Of a DNA stretch of 64,000 nucleotides, positions 1 through 9,515 are shown in pieces. The DNA is taken from positions 4,496,501 through 4,560,500 of the forward strand of contig NZ_FMHZ01000002.1 in assembly GCF_900090315.1 (NCBI RefSeq), written 5' to 3'. The position numbers were made by a program, and so were the translations under genes. The notes under the pieces are model-generated. The model was not told the origin of the DNA, made no database searches, and saw nothing but the letters and a program-made list of their open reading frames with translations. Numbering within the stretch: position 1 is the stretch's first letter; the number at the start of each line of letters is the position of its first letter. This DNA comes from Micromonospora citrea. Its GTDB lineage: Bacteria > Actinomycetota > Actinomycetes > Mycobacteriales > Micromonosporaceae.

Positions 1-267
1 CTCGACAAGCTGGCGGGGGCGGTCCGGGCGGGGGACGCCGAGGCGCTGACCTCGCGGTACCGGGCGGCGGCGGCGGCCCGGACCGTGCTGGCCGGGCGGA
101 ACTTCGCCAGCCGGGAGCGCGCCTTCCCGGTCGCCGGGGACGCCGACGCGGAGGTCGCGTACCTGTGGGAGCTCGGGGCGGCCGGCGGTTATCTGAGCGG
201 GTGCCGCGTCGACGCCGGGACCGTCTCGTACATCGCGCACCTTCCGGCGGACGCCGGGCCGGTCTGA
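1..267 (+). CDS. C-terminal end of an unrecognised protein (5' end outside window)
   Basis: An open frame runs from base 1 to a TGA at 265-267 and gives about 88 residues. It is alanine/arginine-rich at first, then has a short segment (about residues 58-80) with glycines and one cysteine that could be a small beta fold. The start lies upstream of the window. I do not recognise the family. Forty-nine bases separate it from the SIMPL gene, which has its own leaderless-type promoter, so the two need not be cotranscribed. Confidence 0.55.
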   Translation, partial: LDKLAGAVRAGDAEALTSRYRAAAAARTVLAGRNFASRERAFPVAGDADAEVAYLWELGAAGGYLSGCRVDAGTVSYIAHLPADAGPV

Positions 268-315
268 CCGTTGTTCCCGCGCGCGGGTGGGCCGGTGCGC
301 GATTAGGGTGAGGGC

Positions 316-960
316 ATGGTGGACGGGCCGGTGGTGGCGGTGCGCGGCGAGGCGTACCGCGAGGTCGCGCCGGAGATCGCGCAGTTCACTGTGACCGCGA
401 CGGCCCGCGACCGGGACCGGGAGGCCACCCTGACCCGGCTGGCCGAGCGGGCCGCCGCCGTGCGGGTGCTGCTCGACGGCTACGGCGCCGCCATCGACCG
501 GCGGGAGACCGGCGAGCTGCGGGTCCGGCCGGAGACCAGGCGCTCCGGGGAGCGGGTCGTCGCCTACCACGGCAGCGTGGCCACCACCGTGACGGTCAGC
601 GACTTCACCGCGCTCGGCGACCTGATGCTGCGCCTGGCCGACCAGGACCAGGTCGAGGTGGCCGGGCCGTGGTGGTCGCTGCGGCCGGACAGCCCGGCCC
701 ACCGGGAGGCCCGGCACGCCGCCATCGCCGACGCGCTGCTGCGTGCCCGCGAGTACGCCGAGGCGCTGGGCGCCCGGGTGACCGCCCTGATCGAGCTGGC
801 CGACGCGGGCGCGGCGGAACGGCCGATGATGAGCAGGATGGCCTACGGGGCGGGTGGGGGTGCCGAGAGCGCCCCGGAGCTGGAGCTCGACCCGCAGCCG
901 CAGACCGTGCAGGCGGCGGTGCACGCGCGCTTCGCGATCAGCGAGCCGGTCCTCGGCTGA
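316..960 (+). CDS. SIMPL (DUF541) domain protein
   Basis: The 214-residue product fits the SIMPL/DUF541 family. It has an N-terminal strand with V-x-V-x-G-E-A, a PEIAQFTVTATA stretch, a central REARHAAIADALLRAREYAEALG helix region typical of the family's second half, and a C-terminal strand V-x-A-x-F-A-I. There is no signal peptide, so it is probably cytoplasmic; most SIMPL proteins are of unclear function. The ATG at 316 is favoured by a TAGGGT box six bases upstream, the leaderless pattern seen at other genes here. Its stop codon overlaps the next start (ATGA at 957-960 region), so it is cotranscribed with the kinase gene. Confidence 0.8.
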   Translation: MVDGPVVAVRGEAYREVAPEIAQFTVTATARDRDREATLTRLAERAAAVRVLLDGYGAAIDRRETGELRVRPETRRSGERVVAYHGSVATTVTVSDFTALGDLMLRLADQDQVEVAGPWWSLRPDSPAHREARHAAIADALLRAREYAEALGARVTALIELADAGAAERPMMSRMAYGAGGGAESAPELELDPQPQTVQAAVHARFAISEPVLG

Positions 961-1622
961 TGGAGACCGCCAGGGTCGTCGTGGTCGACGAGTTGGTCAC
1001 GCGGGCGCGGGCCCTCGCCGACGCCGGCCCGCGGCAACTGCTCGGCATCGCCGGGGCGCCCGGCGCGGGCAAGTCCACGCTGGCGGAGCGGATCGTCGAG
1101 GCGGTCGGCCCGACCGCCCGGCTGGTGCCGATGGACGGCTTCCATCTCGCCCAGGCCGAGCTGCACCGGTTGGGTCGGGCGGAGCGCAAGGGCGCCATCG
1201 ACACGTTCGACGCCAACGGCTACGTCTCGATGCTGCGGCGCCTGCGCCGGCTGGAGCCGACCGCCGTCTACGCGCCGGCGTTCCGCCGGGACCTGGAGGA
1301 GCCGGTGGCCGGCTCCATCGAGGTGCCGCCGTCGGTGCGGCTGGTGGTCACCGAGGGCAACTACCTGCTGGTGAACCGGATGCCCTGGGACGAGGTGCGG
1401 CAGCTGCTGCACGAGGCGTGGTTCCTGGACCTGGACGCCGAGCTGAGGCTGCGCCGGCTGACCGCCCGGCACCAGGCGTACGGGCGGACGGCGGAGCAGG
1501 CCCGAGCCTGGGCCACGGGCAGCGACGAGACCAATGCCGCCCTGGTGGCCGGCACCGCGCAGCACGCGGACCTGGTCGTCCGGCTGGCCGAGCCGCCCCC
1601 CGTCGGGCCGGCCGTCGGCTGA
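960..1622 (+). CDS. nucleoside/nucleotide kinase family protein (uridine-kinase/fructose-kinase-like P-loop)
   Basis: The 220-residue product has a Walker A loop GAPGAGKS (about residues 32-39), a PMDGFH motif (about 58-63) and an EGNYLL strand (about 138-143). These mark the uridine kinase/pantothenate kinase-like P-loop family often annotated as nucleoside/nucleotide kinase; some members phosphorylate fructose. The substrate cannot be told from sequence. The ATG at 960 shares its A with the TGA of the SIMPL gene, which indicates translational coupling. Longer in-frame starts at 669 or earlier lie inside the SIMPL gene and are rejected. Confidence 0.85.
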   Translation: METARVVVVDELVTRARALADAGPRQLLGIAGAPGAGKSTLAERIVEAVGPTARLVPMDGFHLAQAELHRLGRAERKGAIDTFDANGYVSMLRRLRRLEPTAVYAPAFRRDLEEPVAGSIEVPPSVRLVVTEGNYLLVNRMPWDEVRQLLHEAWFLDLDAELRLRRLTARHQAYGRTAEQARAWATGSDETNAALVAGTAQHADLVVRLAEPPPVGPAVG

Positions 1623-1707
1623 CCCGTACGCGCGGCCGGCGGCGGTCATCGGCGGGCAGGTTCGCACGGGGGCCGTGAGCGACCCCCGTCCGGCAGGGAC
1701 GTGCCCG

Positions 1708-1740
1708 GTCCGGCCCGCCCGGCGGGTCGGGCGGGCGGAC
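1708..1740. terminator. GC-rich hairpin between convergent genes
   Basis: GTCCGGCCCGCCC (1708-1720) pairs with GGGCGGGCGGAC (1729-1740) with one bulged base and an 8-base loop. It lies between the kinase gene and the convergent membrane hydrolase gene. There is no T-run, as is usual for such actinobacterial hairpins. Confidence 0.45.
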
Positions 1741-1746
1741 GTCGGG

Positions 1747-4365
1747 TCAGCCGGATCCCTGCCGGGGCGCCGGCACGCCCCGCCGCAGCAGCCAGGCCAC
1801 GCGCGAGCGTTCCCGGTGGAACTCGGGCGCCTCCGGATAGCCGCTGTGGTTGCGGATGGGCGGGTCGGCCACCTCCCCGTCGCTGGGGTGCAACGCCTCC
1901 GGGTCCCGTACGGGCAGGTCGCGTTCGCCGGCCGTGACCTGCCAGCCGAGCGGGTCGGTGTCGCGCCAGAAGTTGGTCCAGCGGGTCCGGCCGCCGGGCG
2001 GCGTCAGCGCCTCGGCCAGCACCGGCAGCCGGTCCGGCCCGAAGTAGGCCGGGAAGACCCGCCCGTAGAGCCGGGTGAGCTGGCATCCGTAGGAGAAGAA
2101 CCAGATCCGTCGGCGGGACCGGGCGGGAAGCTGGAGGAGCACGGCCGCGCAGATCACCGTGCCCTGGCTGTGTCCGGAGAGGATGATCCCGTCCACGGCC
2201 CGCGGGTCGTGCTCGTCCAGCGCCAGCAGCCCGGCCGCGCGGGTCTGCAACTCGGGCACGGCGCGCTCCGCGTAGCTGGGCGGGGCCAGCGGGTGCGCGG
2301 CCCGGGGCCAGAAGGTGCCGACGTCCCAGAGCACGCCGACGGAGCGGCGCACGAGGTCGTTGCGGTAGACGAGCAGGCCCACGGTGCCGACCAGCATCGG
2401 TAGCCAGCCGAGCAGCCGGTTGCCCAGGTCGGAGGCCCACGCGACCACGGCGGCGCCGCCGGTGGCCACCGTCGGGTGCGGCGGGTCGCCGGAGAGCACG
2501 GCGGCGCAGCCGACGGCGACCAGCACACCGGCCGCGACGGCGTAGCCGCCCACCAGCCGCACCGCGTGCTCGCCGACCAGCCGGTGCAGCGCCCGCCAGG
2601 CGCTCACCTGGTGGCCGCGTCGCAGGTCGTGGCCGGAGAGCCGGTGGCCGGGGGGCACCAGGTTCGCGTACTCGCGGCGGCGGAGGCGGACGAAGAGCAG
2701 TCCGGCCCGGGCGGCCGTGGCGGCGAGCGCGAGCAGGGCGACGACGAAGGCGAGCCCGGCCCAGCTCAGCGGCACCGGCGGCGTGACGGGGGAGAGCCCG
2801 CCGGCCGGCTGGTCGCCGCCGAGCCGATCGGCGGCCCAGTGGAGCATGCCGGCGCTGTAGGAGACGCAGAGCAGCCAGCCGGAACCGGCCAGCAGCGCCG
2901 GCGCGCGGCCACCCCAGGCCAGGTCGGTGTGGGGCTCCAGCGGCTGGCGCTCGGCCGGCGTGGGGACGCGGGGCAGCACCAGGCCGGTCGCGGCGAGCGC
3001 GACGGCTCCGAGGACGAGCACCCAGATCTCCAGCGGCGCGGGCGGGAGCCCGGGCAGCCGGCCGGTGGTCCAGGCGAGGCCGAGGGCGAGCAGCAGGGCG
3101 GCCCCCGCCGGCGCGGCCAGCCCCCGCCGCCCCGACCGGCTGACCGACCCGATCGCGATCAGCAGGAGCAGTTGTCCGGTGCCCAGTCCGGCGACGACCT
3201 GGTCGAAGCCGGGCAGCGACCGGTCGGCCACGCACGCCGGCCCGCCGGTGGCGCCGCAGCCGGACACCGGGCGCAGGTCGGCCAGCGGAGTGCCGGCGGG
3301 GCCGTCGGGCAGCAGCAGGATCAGCAGGGTCCCCGTCAGCCCGGCGGCGGTGAGCCCGGCGACCGCGACGCTCCACGGGCCGAGCGGGGTGTGCCCCGCG
3401 CGCCGGGTCAGCCAGGGGCGCGCGAGCGCGACCACCGCGATCAGCCCGACGGCGGCGAGCGCGGCCACGGTGGGCCAGGCGACGACGGCCCGGACGCCGC
3501 GGGGCGGGTCCATGGCGAGGACCGCACCGAGCGGTACGGCGGCGGCGACGACCGTCCCGGTGCACAGGTGCAGCACGGCCGCGCGGCGCAGCTGCCCCTC
3601 GCCGCTCCAGAACCTGGCGTCCTGCAGCGGGTTGCCCGGTGGGCCGGGCGGCGGCTCGGGCGCGGGCGGCTCCGGCGCGGGCTGGCCGGGTTCCCCGCTC
3701 GGGCCCTCGTCGGTGGGCCGGGCGACGGCGAGCGGCGCGGGCTCGGCCGGCATCTGCGCCTCGTACTGGTAGGTCCGCCAGCTCACCAGCCCGAGCAGGG
3801 CCAGCACGCCGAGCGGCGCGAGCAGGCCGACGGCGAGGGGCCGGGCCGCCTCGCTCCACCAGCCCCGCCCGAGGAACTCCCAGGGACCGGGGATCCGGCC
3901 CAGACAGTCCTCGTCGACGCACTGCCAGCCGACGAGGTCGACCCCGACGCCGGTGAAGGCGAGCGCGAGGGTGCCGGTGAGGCTGAGGCAGAACAGCCGG
4001 ATCAACCAGGCGGTGGCGCCCGACCGGCAGGACGGGCGCTCGTCGTCCGGGTCCGCCGGGATACCCGGCCGGGCGTGCAGCGCGATGTTGGCCAGGGTGA
4101 AGGGCAGCAGCAGCGTCCACAGCGCCCGTTCCACGTCGCGCGCGGTCCGCGCCCCGGAGGTCAACTGCCCCCAGCTGTACGCCTCGACGACGATCGGGTC
4201 GTCCGGCCCGCTGCCGGGCGAGCGGTAGAAGCCGGTCACCGGGCCGCCCGCGACGAGCCACGGCGGGGGCGGGTCGGCCCCGGGTGCGGGCCGCAGACCC
4301 AGGATCTGACCAGGGGGCGTGTTGGAGACCCCGTGCACCCGCAGTTCGAGCACTCGACCGATCAT
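1747..4365 (-). CDS. large multi-pass membrane protein with serine-hydrolase (GHSQG) motif
   Basis: The protein has 872 residues. The N-terminus (VLELRVHGVSNTPP) resembles the first strand and HG turn of lipase/esterase-like alpha/beta hydrolases. It is followed by many hydrophobic segments scattered over residues 70-680, separated by a Pro/Glu-rich loop near 240-275. Near the C-terminus, SGHSQGT with Ser about 733 is a classical nucleophile elbow, followed by a tail with conserved-looking tyrosines. I infer a membrane-bound serine hydrolase of unknown substrate. The start at 4365 is chosen because AGGAGG lies four bases upstream; an in-frame codon at 4431 has no such site. It faces away from the acetyltransferase-like gene by about 100 bases but is on the same strand. 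Confidence 0.75.
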   Translation of the reverse strand: MIGRVLELRVHGVSNTPPGQILGLRPAPGADPPPPWLVAGGPVTGFYRSPGSGPDDPIVVEAYSWGQLTSGARTARDVERALWTLLLPFTLANIALHARPGIPADPDDERPSCRSGATAWLIRLFCLSLTGTLALAFTGVGVDLVGWQCVDEDCLGRIPGPWEFLGRGWWSEAARPLAVGLLAPLGVLALLGLVSWRTYQYEAQMPAEPAPLAVARPTDEGPSGEPGQPAPEPPAPEPPPGPPGNPLQDARFWSGEGQLRRAAVLHLCTGTVVAAAVPLGAVLAMDPPRGVRAVVAWPTVAALAAVGLIAVVALARPWLTRRAGHTPLGPWSVAVAGLTAAGLTGTLLILLLPDGPAGTPLADLRPVSGCGATGGPACVADRSLPGFDQVVAGLGTGQLLLLIAIGSVSRSGRRGLAAPAGAALLLALGLAWTTGRLPGLPPAPLEIWVLVLGAVALAATGLVLPRVPTPAERQPLEPHTDLAWGGRAPALLAGSGWLLCVSYSAGMLHWAADRLGGDQPAGGLSPVTPPVPLSWAGLAFVVALLALAATAARAGLLFVRLRRREYANLVPPGHRLSGHDLRRGHQVSAWRALHRLVGEHAVRLVGGYAVAAGVLVAVGCAAVLSGDPPHPTVATGGAAVVAWASDLGNRLLGWLPMLVGTVGLLVYRNDLVRRSVGVLWDVGTFWPRAAHPLAPPSYAERAVPELQTRAAGLLALDEHDPRAVDGIILSGHSQGTVICAAVLLQLPARSRRRIWFFSYGCQLTRLYGRVFPAYFGPDRLPVLAEALTPPGGRTRWTNFWRDTDPLGWQVTAGERDLPVRDPEALHPSDGEVADPPIRNHSGYPEAPEFHRERSRVAWLLRRGVPAPRQGSG

Positions 4366-4466
4366 CGCGCCTCCTGGTGACGGCATCACCACCCACAGTG
4401 CCGTGGGCGGGGCGCGACACGCCAGGCGCAAATGGACGTTTGTGCAGGTGGCGGGCTTGATCGGGG

Positions 4467-5024
4467 TCAGTCGAGCTGTCGTACGACCCGGGCCGGGTTA
4501 CCGAGCGCGACCACGTTTGCCGGCAGGTCCCTCGTCACGACGGCGCCCGCGCCGACGACGGTGTTCTCCCCGATGGTGACGCCGGCGAGCACGATCGCCC
4601 CGCCGCCGAGCCAGACGTTGTCGCCGATGGTGATCGGCTTGGCCGCCTCCCACTTGTCGCGTCGCGGCCCGGGCTCGACGGGGTGGGTGGGGGTGAGCAG
4701 TTGGACGTTCGGTCCGATCTGGACGTCGGCGCCGATGGTGATCGGGGCGACGTCGAGGAAGACCGCGTTGAAGTTGACGAAGCTGCGCGGCCCGATCCGG
4801 ATCTGCCACCCGTAGTCGCAGTGGAAGGGCGGCCGGACCCAGGTCTCGTCGCCCACCTCGCCGAGCAGGTCACGCAGGGCGGCGAGCCGGCCCTCGGGAT
4901 CGGCGGCGGGGCTGGTGTTGAAGCGTTCCGTCAGGCGCGCGGCGCGGTCCAGGTCGGCGAGGATCTCCGGCTCGTCGGCGATGTACGGCTCGCCGGCCAG
5001 CATGCGTTCCTTCATGGAGGTCAC
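4467..5024 (-). CDS. sugar O-acetyltransferase, maltose/galactoside acetyltransferase family (LbH hexapeptide)
   Basis: The 185-residue product begins with the family signature SMKERMLAGEPY, then a maltose-acetyltransferase N-terminal domain (about residues 5-60). A left-handed parallel beta-helix follows, built of imperfect hexapeptides (ITIGADVQIGPNV, ITIGDNVWLGGGAIVLAGVTIG). LLTPTHP carries the likely catalytic His. Family members transfer acetyl from acetyl-CoA to a sugar hydroxyl. I prefer the GTG at 5024 (AGGA eight bases upstream); ATG 5015 is a close alternative, and the long in-frame extension to 5180 would cover the palindrome at 5091 and is rejected. It is divergent from the subtilase gene. 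Confidence 0.88.
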   Translation of the reverse strand: MTSMKERMLAGEPYIADEPEILADLDRAARLTERFNTSPAADPEGRLAALRDLLGEVGDETWVRPPFHCDYGWQIRIGPRSFVNFNAVFLDVAPITIGADVQIGPNVQLLTPTHPVEPGPRRDKWEAAKPITIGDNVWLGGGAIVLAGVTIGENTVVGAGAVVTRDLPANVVALGNPARVVRQLD

Positions 5025-5089
5025 CGGTCGATCCTGCCCGAGGGGCGGGGGATCTGTTGGCCGGTCCGTCACATTCAGGCCTTCACTAT

Positions 5090-5109
5090 GCATACCCGGT
5101 ATGTAAATA
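5090..5109. promoter_or_regulatory. palindromic operator-like site, copy 1 of CATACCCGGTATG
   Basis: CATACCCGGTATG (5091-5103) is a perfect inverted repeat of CATACC/GGTATG around one base, in an AT-rich patch between the divergent acetyltransferase and subtilase genes. The 20 bases 5090-5109 match 11126-11145 at 19 of 20 positions. It is probably a regulator-binding site; the regulator is unknown. Confidence 0.6.
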
Positions 5110-5167
5110 TGATGACCGTCAATGCACGTCTCTCTCACAGGTAGTAACGCCCGACGAGGAGGATCCG

Positions 5168-8100
5168 TTGCAGCGAACAAGAAGAATGGCCGGTCTCGGT
5201 CTGGTGCTCGGTCTGGTGCTCGGCACCCCCGGAGTGGCCGTGGCCCAGGCGCCCGCCGAACCCGCCGCCCGTCCCGTCCCGACCGCCGACCGGGGCGCCG
5301 CCGCCCCGGCGGGAGTGGCGGGCGAGCGTCCGACCACCGTCACCCTGCTCACGGGCGACCGGGTGACGGTGACCGGCGCCGGGGCCAGCGTGCGTCCGGG
5401 GCCGGGGCGGGAGAAGGTCCGCTTCCTGGCCCGGCGCGAGCAGGGCCGGCTCAGCGTCGTGCCGCAGGACGCGGTCCCGCTTATCCGGGCGGGGCGGGTC
5501 GACCAGCGGCTGTTCGACGTCACCGGGTTGATCGCCGCCGGCTACGACGACGCGCGGCGCGACGACCTGCCGGTGCTCATCACCGGGCGGGCCGGCGCGG
5601 CGCGGCGCGCGGCGACGCCGGCCGGCGTCACGGTCACCCGCGAACTGCCGACCGTCGGTGGGGTCGCCGGGACGGCGGCCAAGGACCGGGTCGGCGAGGT
5701 GTGGGCGGCGGTCACCGCCGCCGGGGCGTCGGTCGGCACGGCGGGGGGTGTCGACCGGATCTGGCTCGACGGCCGGCGGCGGCTCACCCTGGACCGCAGC
5801 GTGCCGCAGATCGGCGCGCCGGCGGCCCACCGGGCCGGCCTGACCGGCCGCGGCGTGCGGGTGGCGGTGCTGGACACCGGGCTGGACGCCACCCACCCGG
5901 ATCTGGCCGGCCGGGTGGCGCAGGCGCGCAACTTCACCGAGGAGGCCGCCGCCGGCGACGTGGTCGGGCACGGCACCCACGTCGCCTCGATCATCGCCGG
6001 CAGCGGCGCCGCCTCGGGCGGCCGGCACCGGGGAGTGGCCCCGGACGCGACGCTGCTCGACGGGAAGGTCTGCGAGACCAACGGCTGCCCGGAGTCGGCG
6101 ATCCTGGCCGGGATGCAGTGGGCCGCGGCGGAGCAGCGGGCCGACGTGGTCAACCTGAGCCTCGGCGGCTTCGACACCCCGGAGGTCGACCCGCTGGAGG
6201 AGGCGGTCAACACGCTCACCGCGCAGACCGGCGCGCTCTTCGTGATCAGCGCCGGCAACGACGGCGAATTCGCCCCCGTCAGCTCGCCCAGCACCGCCGA
6301 CGCGGCCCTCTCGGTGGGCGCCGTCGACCGGGACGACAGTCTCGCCGACTTCTCCAGCCGTGGCCCCCGCACGGGTGACGACGCCCTCAAGCCCGACGTC
6401 ACCGCCCCCGGTGTGGGCATCGTCGCGGCACGCAGCCGGGACGCGGTGATCGGCGAGCCGGCCGGGGACGGCTACGTGTCCCTCTCCGGCACCTCGATGG
6501 CCGCGCCGCACGTCACCGGCGCGGCGGCGCTGCTGGCCCAGCGGCACACCGACTGGACCGCCGGGCGGCTCAAGGCCACGCTGACGGCCTCGGCCAAGCC
6601 GCACCCGGGGCTGACCGCGTACGAGCAGGGCGCCGGGCGGGTCGACGTGGCCCGCGCGATCGACCAGACGGTGACCAGCGACCCGGCCGGCGTCTCCTTC
6701 GGCCGGGCGCTCTGGCCGCACGGCGACGACACGCCGGTCACCCGCACCGTGACCTGGCGCAACGACGGCACGGCCCCGATCACCCTCGACCTCGCCGTCG
6801 AGGCGACCGGCCCGGACGGCGATCCGGCGCCGGCCGGTGTGTTCACCCTCGGCGCGAGCCGGCTCACCGTGCCGGCCGGCGGCACGGCCAGCACCACCGT
6901 CACGGCCGACACCCGCGTCGAGGGCCCCGACGGCCACTACACCGGCCGGGTCGTCGCCCGCTCCGGCGCCACCGTGGCGGTCACCCCGCTGGCCGTGCAC
7001 CGGGAGGTGGAGAGCTACACGCTGACCGCTCGGCACATCGACCGCGCCGGCGGGGCCGCGAGCATGTACGGCACCACGCTGATCTCGCTGGACGGCTTCG
7101 CCACGTACGACCTGTACGACGCCGACGGCACCGCCGAACTGCGGGTGCCCAAGGGGCGCTACGGCCTGTCCAGCGTCGTGTACGACTTCGACGGCGAGGA
7201 GTTCGTCGGGGCCAGCCAGCTCAGCCAGCCGGAGCTGGCGGTGGCCGGGGACACCGCCATCACCGTCGACGCCCGCCGGGCGGGCCCGGTGCGGATGACC
7301 GTGCCGCAGCGTTCGGCCACCCCGGCGCTGGTCACCCTCGAGGCGGACTTCGTCACCGACCAGGGCGGCTACGGCTTCTCCCTGCTGTCGGAGAACTTCG
7401 ACGGCCTCCACGCGGGCGGCATGGGACAGCCGGCGCCCGGGGACCGGTTCGTCGCCTCGGTGAGCAGCCAGTGGGCGGACCGGAATGCGGCGAGCAGCCC
7501 CTATCTCTACGCGCTCAGCGAGACGCTGCCCGGCCTGATGCCGGCCGGCTTCGTCCGCCACTACCGGGCGAAGGACCTGGCCACCGTCACCCACCGGTTC
7601 AACGGCGGTGCCCCCGGCCTGATCAGCGAGCGCGTGGTCTTCCCGCGCCGGGACCCGGACCTCGGCGGCTGGGCGGTCGTCCTGCCCACCGCGACCCCTG
7701 GCCAGCGGGTCGAGTACCACAACACCCGTGGCGTGCGCTGGTCCTCGGAGTTGGACTTCGGGGTGCCTTCGACGGACGGCTGGACCGACATCAAGGCGGT
7801 GCTGTTCGGCGAGGAGCGGAGCCTGCGGGCCGGGCGGCACTACCGGGAGAGCTGGAACAGCGCGCCGTACGGGCCGTCGTTCCCGGCGGCCGGCATCACC
7901 CGGCGGGGCGACCGCATCGAGGTGAGCCTGCCGCTGCACAGCGACGCCGAGGGGCACGCCGGCGGCTCGCTCGCCGACACCGCCCGCACCGCCCTCTACC
8001 GCGACGGGGTGCTGGTCGGGGAGAGCGAGGAGCCGGCGTACGGCGGGTTCGACGTGCCGCCGGGCGCGGCCGACTACCGGCTGGAGGTGTCGTCGAAGCG

Positions 8101-8503
8101 GAGCTTCACCGACCTCGCCACCGAGGTGGCGGCCACATGGACGTTCCGGTCCCGGCACGTCGCCGGGGACGATCCGGTCGCGCTGCCGGCGTCGGCGATC
8201 CGGTTCACGCCCCGGCTCGACCGGGCGAACGCCGCCCCGGCGGGCCGGAGCTTCGCGATCCCCGTCCGCGTGGAGCGGCAGCCGGGTGCGCCCTCGGCCC
8301 GGGTCGCGGCGCTGACCGTCGACGTCTCCTACGACGGCGGGAAGACCTGGCAGCGGGCCCGGGTCCGCTCCGGTGGGGACGGCTGGACGGCCACCGTGCG
8401 GCACCCCGCCGGCCCCGGACACGTCTCGCTGCGGGCCACCGCCCGGGACACCGCCGGTAACACGGTGACCCAGCGCGTCATCCAGGCGTACCGCCTGCGG
8501 TGA
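5168..8503 (+). CDS. secreted S8 family serine peptidase (subtilase)
   Basis: The 1111-residue product has a signal peptide (residues 1 to about 28: RTRR, hydrophobic core, AQA cleavage region), an N-terminal propeptide-like region to about 215, and a subtilisin domain with Asp236 (VAVLDTG), His268 (GHGTH), the oxyanion Asn364 (SAGND) and Ser443 (GTSMAAP). About 600 residues of beta-rich accessory domains follow, ending in a YDGGKTW/ARDTAGN segment like those that close many secreted actinobacterial subtilases. It should be an extracellular endopeptidase. I chose a TTG start because AGGAGG stands five bases before it and the signal peptide begins there; upstream in-frame codons add a non-signal-like stretch. 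It is convergent with dapD. Confidence 0.92.
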   Translation: MQRTRRMAGLGLVLGLVLGTPGVAVAQAPAEPAARPVPTADRGAAAPAGVAGERPTTVTLLTGDRVTVTGAGASVRPGPGREKVRFLARREQGRLSVVPQDAVPLIRAGRVDQRLFDVTGLIAAGYDDARRDDLPVLITGRAGAARRAATPAGVTVTRELPTVGGVAGTAAKDRVGEVWAAVTAAGASVGTAGGVDRIWLDGRRRLTLDRSVPQIGAPAAHRAGLTGRGVRVAVLDTGLDATHPDLAGRVAQARNFTEEAAAGDVVGHGTHVASIIAGSGAASGGRHRGVAPDATLLDGKVCETNGCPESAILAGMQWAAAEQRADVVNLSLGGFDTPEVDPLEEAVNTLTAQTGALFVISAGNDGEFAPVSSPSTADAALSVGAVDRDDSLADFSSRGPRTGDDALKPDVTAPGVGIVAARSRDAVIGEPAGDGYVSLSGTSMAAPHVTGAAALLAQRHTDWTAGRLKATLTASAKPHPGLTAYEQGAGRVDVARAIDQTVTSDPAGVSFGRALWPHGDDTPVTRTVTWRNDGTAPITLDLAVEATGPDGDPAPAGVFTLGASRLTVPAGGTASTTVTADTRVEGPDGHYTGRVVARSGATVAVTPLAVHREVESYTLTARHIDRAGGAASMYGTTLISLDGFATYDLYDADGTAELRVPKGRYGLSSVVYDFDGEEFVGASQLSQPELAVAGDTAITVDARRAGPVRMTVPQRSATPALVTLEADFVTDQGGYGFSLLSENFDGLHAGGMGQPAPGDRFVASVSSQWADRNAASSPYLYALSETLPGLMPAGFVRHYRAKDLATVTHRFNGGAPGLISERVVFPRRDPDLGGWAVVLPTATPGQRVEYHNTRGVRWSSELDFGVPSTDGWTDIKAVLFGEERSLRAGRHYRESWNSAPYGPSFPAAGITRRGDRIEVSLPLHSDAEGHAGGSLADTARTALYRDGVLVGESEEPAYGGFDVPPGAADYRLEVSSKRSFTDLATEVAATWTFRSRHVAGDDPVALPASAIRFTPRLDRANAAPAGRSFAIPVRVERQPGAPSARVAALTVDVSYDGGKTWQRARVRSGGDGWTATVRHPAGPGHVSLRATARDTAGNTVTQRVIQAYRLR

Positions 8504-8511
8504 GGCGTACC

Positions 8512-8546
8512 CCCGCCGGGTCCGCGACCAGCGCGGACCCGGCGGG
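8512..8546. terminator. bidirectional terminator-type hairpin (subtilase / dapD)
   Basis: CCCGCCGGGTCCGCG (8512-8526) pairs perfectly with CGCGGACCCGGCGGG (8532-8546) around a five-base loop, midway between two convergent genes. There is no T-run. Confidence 0.7.
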
Positions 8547-8554
8547 AGGGCCCG

Positions 8555-9511
8555 TCAGTCGTTGGCGTGCAGCGCGGCGTTCAGCTCGATGCCCCGGCCG
8601 CTGCGCTGCCTCGCCTCCAGCGCGCCGGTCACCGAGTTGCGCCAGAACAGCAGCCCGTCCACCCCGGACAGCTCCCGGGCCTTGACCACCCGGCCGTCCG
8701 GCAGGGCGATCTTGGACGCGGCCGTCACGTAGCAGCCGGCCTCGACCACGCAGTCGTCGCCGAGCGAGATGCCCACGCCGGCGTTCGCGCCGATCAGGCT
8801 GCGCTCGCCGATGCGCACCTTCTCCGTGCCGCCGCCGGAGAGGGTGCCCATGATCGAGGCGCCGCCGCCGATGTCGGAGCCGTCGCCGACCACCACGCCC
8901 TGCACGATCCGGCCCTCGACCATCGAGGTGCCGAGGGTGCCGGCGTTGAAGTTGACGAAGCCCTCGTGCATGACGGTGGTGCCGGCCGCCAGGTGCGCGC
9001 CGAGCCGCACCCGGTCGGCGTCGGCGATCCGCACGCCCGAGGGCACCACGTAGTCGGTCATCCGGGGGAACTTGTCCACCCCGTGCACGGCCAGGTGGCG
9101 GCCGGCGGCCCGCTCGATGACCCGCAGCTCGTCGACCCGCTCCGGCGGGCACGGCCCGGCCGAGGTCCAGGCCACGTTCGCCAGCTTGCCGAAGATGCCG
9201 TCGAGGTTGAGCTCGTTCGGCCGCACCAGGCGGTGGGAGAGCAGGTGCAGCCGCAGGTACGCGTCCGCGGCGTCCTTGATCGGGTCGTCCAGCGAGCCGA
9301 TAACGGTGACCACCTGGACGGTACGCAGCCCGGGCAGCGCCCGGTCGCCGACCGCTCCCGGCGGCAGGTCCAGCACGTCCGCCTCGTCCTCGCCGGCGAC
9401 CAGCGGCAGCTCGCCGAGCCCCAGCTTGCCGGTCGGATACCAGGTGTCGAGCACCTGGTCGTCAGCGGTCACGGTGGCCAGGCCGATGCCCCAGGCGGAT
9501 TCGGACGTCAC
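8555..9511 (-). CDS. dapD: 2,3,4,5-tetrahydropyridine-2,6-dicarboxylate N-succinyltransferase
   Basis: The 318-residue product is the long actinobacterial DapD type. It has an N-terminal mixed domain and a hexapeptide left-handed beta-helix ([51 protein letters not shown]). It uses succinyl-CoA to succinylate tetrahydrodipicolinate in the diaminopimelate/lysine pathway, in the cytoplasm as a trimer. The GTG at 9511 has GAGAGGTGA just upstream. That site is also the end of a 32-codon mini-ORF (see 9516-9614). It is divergent from dapE, which acts two steps later in the same pathway. Confidence 0.95.
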   Translation of the reverse strand: MTSESAWGIGLATVTADDQVLDTWYPTGKLGLGELPLVAGEDEADVLDLPPGAVGDRALPGLRTVQVVTVIGSLDDPIKDAADAYLRLHLLSHRLVRPNELNLDGIFGKLANVAWTSAGPCPPERVDELRVIERAAGRHLAVHGVDKFPRMTDYVVPSGVRIADADRVRLGAHLAAGTTVMHEGFVNFNAGTLGTSMVEGRIVQGVVVGDGSDIGGGASIMGTLSGGGTEKVRIGERSLIGANAGVGISLGDDCVVEAGCYVTAASKIALPDGRVVKARELSGVDGLLFWRNSVTGALEARQRSGRGIELNAALHAND

Positions 9512-9515
9512 GGAT

